Shown here: in pieces, positions 7,998-13,131 of the stretch
How the letters are laid out: every line of letters begins with the position of its first letter
Numbering within the stretch: position 1 is the first letter of the stretch
Assembly (NCBI GenBank): GCA_905236545.1
Contig: CAJOQO010000088.1
Span: forward strand, 1-16,376
DNA length: 16,376 nt
DNA from: an uncultured Lachnospiraceae bacterium
GTDB lineage: Bacteria; Bacillota; Clostridia; Lachnospirales; Lachnospiraceae
Direction: 5' to 3'
The notes under the pieces: generated by a model
What the model was told of the DNA's origin: nothing
Databases searched by the model: none
Seen by the model: only the letters and a program-made list of their open reading frames with translations
Translations under genes and position numbers: made by a program

Positions 7998-9079
7998 AGA
8001 ATCTCACCATACAGCAGTTCCAGCATCAAAGCTGCGTCCTTCTGATAAATCACTGTCGTTATCTCATCTGTCTTCTCAGGAAACAGCGCCCCGGGCAGAT
8101 TGCCATCCGCGATCTTCACCGCGACCTGAATCGTATCAAAGCCGATGGAATAGCAGTCCTGCACCCCAAGGCAGTAGATCACTCCATCATTCAGATATCG
8201 GAGCGCTTCTTCATCGTGATCCATTCCTACTATAACAGCGCCGCTTCCCTTTTCCGTGATTGCTCTGGCGGCGCCGACCGGATTGCTCATATTACAGCAG
8301 ACGATTCCGTCCAGATCCGGATGATCCTTTAATATTTCCAGTGTCAGGTCATAGGCCAGGTCAACGGAATCCATATCATACTCTGAGGCTACGATTTCCA
8401 TCTCATCATATCCTGCAATCGTATCCCTCGCTCCTCTTGCACGGTCTTCATGACAGGGCGCGCCCTCGCTTCCCACCAGAATCGCAACCTTTCCCCTGTA
8501 GTCCAGCTTTTTGCAAAGAGCCTCCGTCAGATCCACGCCATCCTGATAATTGTGCGTATTCCCGACATAGGCGATTCTTTTGCAGCCATCTGCCGCATCT
8601 GAACTGGAAAACGTCATAACTTTTGTCCCCGAGTCTGCCATCTCATCAAGAACCGGGGAGATCACCCCCTCATCCGCAACATCAACACCGATGACATCAT
8701 AGTCCCGGCGCTGCGCTGAAAGAAGCCTCCGGGTCTGATCTTCGGCGGAGGCTCCATCCGGGGCCATATACTCGTAGGTAATCGTTACTCCCTTGTCCAG
8801 AAACTGTCTCTGTGCCTCTTCCATTCCCAGCGCAACTGCATCCCACCAGGAGTGCACCGTTTTATAAGTAAAGTAAAAGTTATAATGATCCTTTTCCGGT
8901 ACATACGAATCCAGTTCATGGTCGAAATCCACTGCGCTGCGCACAGACTCCGCCTTTCCGGCGGCAGTCCGGCTCTCACCGGATTCCGTTTCAGCGAAAA
9001 CAGCAATGCCGGCAGTAAGCATAAGTACTGCTGCCATTGCGGCTGCGATTCCGTTTTTTCCCTTTGAATGTACCTGCAT
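7994..9079 (-). CDS. Secreted periplasmic-binding-protein type 1 (RbsB/LuxP-like)
   Basis: This 361-residue protein has an Ala-rich signal peptide (positive n-region SKGKNG, hydrophobic core to about 28, probable cleavage after VFA at 29) and no lipobox cysteine. The mature part has the two-lobe sugar-binding fold of the RbsB/Peripla_BP_4 group: VHSWWDAVALGMEEA near the start, QTRRLLSAQRRDYDVIGVD, KVAILVGSEGAP, a LDGIVCCN strand and AVIVGMDHDEEALRYLNDG. Such proteins usually bind sugars or autoinducer-2 and serve an ABC transporter, but none is present here. I start it at the ATG at 9079, just before the signal peptide; an upstream GTG at 9115 would bury the signal sequence. The purine-rich AAAGGAAGAG box is about 10 bases away. 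It is first in the operon and coupled to the dCache cyclase, suggesting a receptor rather than an importer. Lack of lipidation leaves its retention at the cell surface to binding of the partner. Confidence 0.9.
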   Translation of the reverse strand: MQVHSKGKNGIAAAMAAVLMLTAGIAVFAETESGESRTAAGKAESVRSAVDFDHELDSYVPEKDHYNFYFTYKTVHSWWDAVALGMEEAQRQFLDKGVTITYEYMAPDGASAEDQTRRLLSAQRRDYDVIGVDVADEGVISPVLDEMADSGTKVMTFSSSDAADGCKRIAYVGNTHNYQDGVDLTEALCKKLDYRGKVAILVGSEGAPCHEDRARGARDTIAGYDEMEIVASEYDMDSVDLAYDLTLEILKDHPDLDGIVCCNMSNPVGAARAITEKGSGAVIVGMDHDEEALRYLNDGVIYCLGVQDCYSIGFDTIQVAVKIADGNLPGALFPEKTDEITTVIYQKDAALMLELLYGEIL

Positions 9080-9186
9080 CTTAACTGTCTCTTCCTTTCC
9101 CGTCACGATACACACCAGTTCAGGAGCTCACTCAGCTGCACCAGAAATCCTGAGGAACTCCGCTTTCTCCCCTGAATTCATGAGAT

Positions 9187-9215
9187 AGTATATCACAGAA
9201 CGGTGCATGCTTCCA
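9187..9215 (-). promoter_or_regulatory. Candidate extended -10 promoter of the sensing operon
   Basis: On the minus strand TGATATACT gives an extended -10 (TATACT at 9192-9187 with TG two bases upstream). TGGAAG lies exactly 17 bases upstream (9215-9210) and is a poor -35 match. The predicted leader to the ATG at 9079 is about 100 bases; I see no c-di-GMP riboswitch core in it. Confidence 0.5.
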
Positions 9216-9269
9216 CTATGCAGGCCGGATGCATTAAGCGCGGAACAGAATGGCCATGTGGAAAGCAAA

Positions 9270-9294
9270 GGGAGATGGAAAAGATCCATCTCCC
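9270..9294 (-). terminator. Terminator hairpin after the YiiX/NlpC-like gene
   Basis: GGGAGATGGA and TCCATCTCCC form a perfect 10-bp stem with a 5-base loop. On the minus strand it is followed by TTTGCTTTCC, a broken T-tract. It lies 65 bases beyond the stop codon at 9359 and ahead of the promoter at 9187-9215, so it most likely ends that gene's transcript. Together with that promoter it accounts for most of the 279-base gap 9080-9358; the rest holds nothing I can name. Confidence 0.7.
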
Positions 9295-9358
9295 CGGAAG
9301 AACAGCATATCCGGACGAGCAGCACAATCGCCGCGTACGTCTCTGATATTCTGCCGTA

Positions 9359-9907
9359 TTATCTCTTATAATAGAAGATCGTCTTGGTCTGCCTCGATGT
9401 GACAAGCTCCAGCGGATGAACGGCACTCGTCCATGTAGCCGGTCTCCAGCCCTCATCGCTCAGGTCAATGTGATAGAGATCGTAGAAGGCTGCCCATACG
9501 AGCTGGCTGCAATAAAACTTTTTGCGCGTCTTCTTATTAAAATAATTAAGATTGTACTTCTTACCCAGCTGTTTCTTGCACCAGTCTGCAGCCTTCTCAT
9601 CCTGTTCCTTCGACGTCTGCCTGACAGTAACTCCAAATACTTCACGCCGGGTCTGCATCCAGTTGTTTTTCCCAATGACGATCCCCTTCCCCTGTGCCTC
9701 GATTACATGGTTGGCGTCCCAGACGATTGCCGCGTGTCCCGTGGGAAGAAGGCCGTAAATATAGTCAGAGGTAACAAGAATCGTTCCCTTGCGGGTAGGA
9801 TATTTGCCTCTCAGCGTTGAGGCACTCACGCTCATCCCGCCCAGTATCGTGCAGATGAGAAGCATGGTCAGCAGGCGGACTCTGATCGCCCCGGATAATT
9901 TACTCAT
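9359..9907 (-). CDS. Secreted YiiX/NlpC-P60-superfamily cysteine hydrolase
   Basis: This 182-residue protein has a signal peptide (hydrophobic core about 11-28, cleavage probably near SVSAS). It also has the permuted papain-like layout of YiiX/YycO relatives in the NlpC/P60 superfamily: a histidine in TGHAAIVWD (H58), an acidic residue in NHVIEAQG (E70), and the nucleophile in FYCSQLVWAAF (C133). Order His-Glu-Cys fits the permuted group rather than classical NlpC/P60. These enzymes cut amide bonds in cell-wall peptides or act on lipids and lipoprotein-like substrates. The start has AAAGGAG ten bases upstream. The preceding gap (9908-10010) has an extended -10 and a copy of the inverted motif at 9952-9969, so the gene may have its own promoter, although it follows the FnIII gene by only 103 bases. 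Family call is good; substrate is open. Confidence 0.86.
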   Translation of the reverse strand: MSKLSGAIRVRLLTMLLICTILGGMSVSASTLRGKYPTRKGTILVTSDYIYGLLPTGHAAIVWDANHVIEAQGKGIVIGKNNWMQTRREVFGVTVRQTSKEQDEKAADWCKKQLGKKYNLNYFNKKTRKKFYCSQLVWAAFYDLYHIDLSDEGWRPATWTSAVHPLELVTSRQTKTIFYYKR

Positions 9908-9951
9908 AGATTGTAGTCTCCTTTCACATGTCGAGTACTATGATGGATACA

Positions 9952-9969
9952 AAACGTCACAACTTATCA
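9952..9969 (+). repeat. Left copy of an imperfect inverted motif
   Basis: AAACGTCACA, two bases, then TTATCA. The same string with a one-base spacer occurs on the other strand at 11035-11019. The two copies face each other around the FnIII gene, and each sits upstream of a secreted-protein gene. It ends up about 45 bases before the ATG of the YiiX/NlpC-like gene. Confidence 0.6.
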
Positions 9970-9989
9970 GTTCATCATATTCCTGTAAA

Positions 9990-9998
9990 AGTATAGCA
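9990..9998 (-). promoter_or_regulatory. Candidate extended -10 element for the YiiX/NlpC-like gene
   Basis: The minus strand reads TGCTATACT, a TG-N-TATACT extended -10. No recognisable -35 is present 17 bases upstream (ACAAAT), which is tolerated by extended -10 promoters. It lies just after the stop codon of the FnIII-protein gene. Confidence 0.45.
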
Positions 9999-10010
9999 CA
10001 TGCAATCGTT

Positions 10011-10970
10011 TTATTTGTCTTTCTGGAAACTCAGATTATCAAGCTTCACAAAACCGATATCGTCAAGGGCCATGGCAGCATCCTTGATCAGCAGCCTCTG
10101 CCACTCATCCATCGCATTGGAGAGGACTCCATTCGCAGCCGTCTGCGCTCTCCCGCCCGAGTTCAGGCCTCCTCTTTGTGTATCGTATTCAAACTGCGAA
10201 TCTCTTTCCAGGGTAAACTGATCCATCTTAAAGCTGGTGCGTCCCTTCAACGATCCCTTAATCTCGGATTTCTCCTTTTGTTCTATCTCCACTGTAACTG
10301 TAACCGGAGATTCCGTCTTCGTATTCGTGACCATCGACGGCTTCAGGTTCATCTTGCAGGTGTATGTCTCCGTATACTTGTTCATCTCGTAAGAAGCTGC
10401 GTACTCGAAACGAAGCTCCCTGGTCTTTTTATCACAATAGATCCTGACTTTTCCCTTCACAGGTGACCGAAATTTCTTATCTATCTTGTGAATCTCCTTC
10501 CCTCTCTTTCCTGAGAAGGAATCCGCGAGTCTTCCGGTAAGCCAGTTGGAATTCTTTGCAACGGTCTTTGCGAGATAGTTATATGCATCTGAATAGGTAC
10601 GGGCACCGAAACGGATATCCTTAACACCTGAGAAATCACTCTTGTTGTTTCCATTGACAGCCTTCACCTTGAAAGAATATTCCTCTCCGTAACTGACCGG
10701 CACAAGGCAGGCAGTGTCGCTCGTCTTCCCAAAGAGCTTATACTCTTTTTCTCCTCTTTCGCCTTTCTGGTAATACACCTCATACTCTTTGGCCTTCTTC
10801 ACTTTGGTCCATGTCACGCGAACCGCTTTCCAGTTGTTTTCCGTAACACTTTTGATGGTAGGTGCCGGCAGGCCGGCTGCCAGGACGGTTACCGCCGAAC
10901 ACAACGAAATAATGACGAGTGCCATAGCAGCCAGTAACCATCTGAGTGTTTTCTTCTTCCTGCTTTTCAT
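10011..10970 (-). CDS. Secreted protein with fibronectin type III domain and unknown C-terminal domain
   Basis: This 319-residue protein starts with a lysine/arginine-rich segment and a hydrophobic signal sequence ending near VLAAG (about 30-33). Residues 36-120 read as one fibronectin type III-like domain (PAPTIKSV..., VRVTWTKVKKAKEYEVYY, EYSFKVKAVNGN). The remaining ~195 residues form a basic, beta-rich region I do not recognise; it contains many Lys/Thr pairs and ends in a possibly helical part (NAMDEWQRLLIKDAAMAL). No LPXTG, choline-binding or other wall anchor is visible, so it is either released or remains attached by an uncleaved N-terminal helix. I start at the ATG at 10970, with GGAGG eight bases upstream; the upstream TTG is part of that box. 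It is probably transcribed from the promoter at 11046-11075. Function unknown; extracellular binding or structural role is only an inference from FnIII. Confidence 0.85.
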   Translation of the reverse strand: MKSRKKKTLRWLLAAMALVIISLCSAVTVLAAGLPAPTIKSVTENNWKAVRVTWTKVKKAKEYEVYYQKGERGEKEYKLFGKTSDTACLVPVSYGEEYSFKVKAVNGNNKSDFSGVKDIRFGARTYSDAYNYLAKTVAKNSNWLTGRLADSFSGKRGKEIHKIDKKFRSPVKGKVRIYCDKKTRELRFEYAASYEMNKYTETYTCKMNLKPSMVTNTKTESPVTVTVEIEQKEKSEIKGSLKGRTSFKMDQFTLERDSQFEYDTQRGGLNSGGRAQTAANGVLSNAMDEWQRLLIKDAAMALDDIGFVKLDNLSFQKDK

Positions 10971-11018
10971 ATTCTGTTCCTCCAAAAAAGATGCTGTATT
11001 GATGTTACAAATCAGAAA

Positions 11019-11035
11019 TGATAACTGTGACGTTT
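11019..11035 (-). repeat. Right copy of an imperfect inverted motif
   Basis: On the minus strand AAACGTCACA, one base (G), then TTATCA, matching the plus-strand copy at 9952-9969 except for the spacer. With flanking TGAT it also forms an imperfect 22-bp dyad (TGATTAA...TTATCA). It lies downstream of the predicted -10 of the FnIII gene, a place where a bound repressor would block transcription. Confidence 0.6.
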
Positions 11036-11045
11036 AATCAAGTTT

Positions 11046-11075
11046 ATCTTAACATGTCCGGCAGATCCCCGTCAA
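11046..11075 (-). promoter_or_regulatory. Candidate promoter of the FnIII-protein gene
   Basis: On the minus strand TTGACG (11075-11070, one mismatch to the -35 consensus) is followed after 18 bases by TAAGAT (11051-11046, four of six matches). It directly adjoins the stop codon of the CARF-HEPN gene. The spacing is one base longer than ideal and the -10 is modest. Confidence 0.45.
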
Positions 11076-13004
11076 TCAATTCGGTCTGGTATCCTTCCGT
11101 TTTGGACTGTTTCCATACCTGTAGTCCCTTTTCCGCGGACGGTTATCCTTCTTTTCGTCCTTCCTGACCGTATCCGCCCACTGCTTCACCCGGGAGGAAG
11201 CGATCTTTACAATATGAGGGTTCTTTCCTTCCAGTTCCTTCAGTGCTCTTTCATAACTTTCGATGAAGAAATCAATGCTTTCTTTCATCACGATAAACGC
11301 ATGGCTTTCATCACTTTCCGCCACAACCAGTCTGGTTTCAACCATGGCATCATCATCGGCATGGTTGATTTTATTCCGCAGATATCCGATATGGTAATAT
11401 GCGTACAGAAGATTCTTCAGGGTCTGGGGATCGTCACAGGCTGTATATCCGGTGATCAGATCCGGATTCGTATTATTAAGAGACTCTGTTCTCAGAATTG
11501 CATATGTCTCCTGTCCGTCCACATATCTGCTGTCACTCCGTCCTCTGGAACCCGCCCTGTTATAGTTTTTGATGAAATAATGATCTATCTCATCCATCTT
11601 ATAATATTCATAAGGCTTCAGCTCCAGCCTCTGCAAGGCCAGAAGATTCACTACATGATCAGCTTTCTTCTCATCATCGCAGTAGTAGAATATGCCGGTA
11701 TTGACAAAATTCTCCGGCGCCCTTGCTTCAATCAGAGTCATTGTCTGCTGATAAAAATGGTGCCTGTAGGCCCATTTGACCAGTTCAAAGAAGGGGATCT
11801 CATCGCCCTCCAGCAGAAGGCCGTAATCCTTGCGGACGCCATCGGCAATCAGGCTGAAAAGCCGGCTGTAATATCCCGATTCCCCCAGGAACAATCCATT
11901 TTTAAACAGCTCTTTCAGCCGCAGGATCCCACTCTCCACTTCTTTGATGTTGCACATGGAAAGGCCGGTATCAATATGGCGCATGGCATAGATCATACTC
12001 GCTATCCGCTCATTCCGTTCACCGCTCTTTTCCCAGAAGTCCACAATCATATCTGCCTTCCCGTATCTCAGAAAGGCTCTGGTCGCCGCCACAAGCTCTG
12101 TGATGCCAAAGCCTGCCGTACCGTCATAGATCCGTCCGGTCAGATCTCTGTTCGCGCCCGAGATCGTAAACACCTTCTCCACATTTACCCGGCTCCCGGG
12201 CATGCTGTTCAGAATATCCAGTATATTAATGATAACGAAGCTGTCAGCCGCGTCCTCGCTGTGGAGGGATACATACAGATGGATCTCCTCGGTTCCGTCG
12301 TTCGTGATGGTTTTCGCAAGAGACATCATATTATCCACCTGCTCCCCCGACTTCGACAGACTTGTCGGAATAAAGCGGACACTGACATCTTCGTTCACGG
12401 GCAGTATCTCCAGCTTCCAGGAAGCCTTGAAGGTACTGTACAGATAGTTCTTTGCCCACCTGATGTACATTCTGGGTTCGTCCGACGCGCCCGGAACCTT
12501 CTCAAGCAGCTGTTTCTTGAAGGACTCATATAGTTCTCTGTCACAGGCAAGTTCATCAAAGTAGCGGTTTTTCCTCTTTATTTCATGTTCGGTTTTTTCT
12601 CCCTGGAAGAAATCTCTGATAAATGCAATCACCCGCCCCTGTGCTTCTTCCGGAAGCATCTCCATGTATTCCTGCTGTTCGATCGTCAGCTCATCGATAT
12701 ACTGGGCAATCCGGTAACGGTACAGACTGTAAGCGGACAATGACCGGATATCGGCCGAATAGAAGCTGCTCCCCTCTTTCAGTATGATCGGTCTGCCGTC
12801 GTCCCCTTCATCAAATGTGGAATTGCGTCCGATCACAAAGATCTCATCAATGTCATAACGGGACAGCACATATTTCGTGCTGGCCTCGACGCTCAGAATC
12901 GCGTCGCAGTAATCATACCCATATTTGTTGCGAACGGAAAAATAGCGTACCGGCTGTTCACTTTCCGAAGCGCTTAGTGATGTAAGTAAAATGGTCCGGG
13001 CCAT
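11076..13004 (-). CDS. Stand-alone CARF-HEPN protein (TM1812/Csx1-like), probable cyclic-oligonucleotide-activated RNase
   Basis: This 642-residue soluble protein begins with a Rossmann-like strand (MARTILLTSLS) followed by YFSVRNKYGYDYCDAILSVE and an IDEIFVIG strand. It continues with EIHLYVSLHSEDAADSF (240-256), in the place of the D-x-THG-type strand of the TM1812/Csx1 CARF family. I read residues 1 to about 290 as a CARF domain that would bind a cyclic oligoadenylate. The C-terminal part is helical with features typical of Csx1/Csm6 HEPN domains, including an RNKINH motif (R543-H548) fitting the catalytic Rx4-6H signature. The last 30 residues are strongly basic and likely disordered. The ATG at 13004 has a GGAGGAGG box nine bases upstream; an upstream GTG is rejected. 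No Cas gene, Cas10-type cyclase or CRISPR array is in the window. It follows a hairpin behind a Cache-GGDEF-EAL gene, with no clear promoter. HEPN/RNase is fairly secure; the CARF assignment and its ligand are less so. Confidence 0.75.
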   Translation of the reverse strand: MARTILLTSLSASESEQPVRYFSVRNKYGYDYCDAILSVEASTKYVLSRYDIDEIFVIGRNSTFDEGDDGRPIILKEGSSFYSADIRSLSAYSLYRYRIAQYIDELTIEQQEYMEMLPEEAQGRVIAFIRDFFQGEKTEHEIKRKNRYFDELACDRELYESFKKQLLEKVPGASDEPRMYIRWAKNYLYSTFKASWKLEILPVNEDVSVRFIPTSLSKSGEQVDNMMSLAKTITNDGTEEIHLYVSLHSEDAADSFVIINILDILNSMPGSRVNVEKVFTISGANRDLTGRIYDGTAGFGITELVAATRAFLRYGKADMIVDFWEKSGERNERIASMIYAMRHIDTGLSMCNIKEVESGILRLKELFKNGLFLGESGYYSRLFSLIADGVRKDYGLLLEGDEIPFFELVKWAYRHHFYQQTMTLIEARAPENFVNTGIFYYCDDEKKADHVVNLLALQRLELKPYEYYKMDEIDHYFIKNYNRAGSRGRSDSRYVDGQETYAILRTESLNNTNPDLITGYTACDDPQTLKNLLYAYYHIGYLRNKINHADDDAMVETRLVVAESDESHAFIVMKESIDFFIESYERALKELEGKNPHIVKIASSRVKQWADTVRKDEKKDNRPRKRDYRYGNSPKRKDTRPN

Positions 13005-13060
13005 AACCTTTAACCTCCTCCTTCCTGAAAACACTTTTCCAGGGCCTGGTGCAGCTTACC

Positions 13061-13078
13061 GGCGTCTTCCGGGACGCC
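13061..13078. promoter_or_regulatory. GC-rich dyad in the leader of the CARF-HEPN gene
   Basis: GGCGTC, six bases (TTCCGG), then GACGCC: a perfect 6-bp inverted repeat 57 bases upstream of the ATG. A second short palindrome, CCAGGGCCTGG, lies at about 13039-13049. Either could fold in the mRNA leader or be an operator. No -35/-10 pair is visible in 13005-13096. Confidence 0.35.
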
Positions 13079-13096
13079 ATACAGTGTCTCCTGAGA

Positions 13097-13125
13097 AGAA
13101 CCCGGCGCCGCCAGCGCCGGGTTCT
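13097..13125 (-). terminator. Strong GC-rich hairpin after the Cache-GGDEF-EAL gene
   Basis: AGAACCCGGCGC and GCGCCGGGTTCT form a perfect 12-bp stem around a 5-base loop, six bases past the stop codon at 13132. The minus-strand continuation is TCTCAGGAGAC, so there is no U-run. It may terminate, attenuate, or protect the 3' end of the upstream message while allowing read-through into the CARF-HEPN gene. Confidence 0.65.
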
Positions 13126-13131
13126 GAATCG

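Noticed and set aside
9080..9115. Upstream GTG start for the binding protein
   Set aside because: It would place 12 residues before the signal peptide, and the ATG at 9079 has a purine-rich box and a proper n-region.
9080..9186. Leader of the sensing operon as a possible c-di-GMP riboswitch
   Set aside because: The leader of about 100 bases lacks GEMM-I or GEMM-II core sequences and shows only weak dyads.
9128..9456. Two minus-strand frames of 65 and 87 codons between the binding-protein and hydrolase genes
   Set aside because: They overlap the hydrolase 3' end, the terminator hairpin and the promoter region, and their translations look non-natural (Arg/Ser/Cys-rich).
11214..12533. A 439-codon plus-strand open frame opposite the CARF-HEPN gene
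   Set aside because: No plausible domain or ribosome binding site; the minus-strand gene has a strong GGAGG box and coherent motifs over the same stretch.
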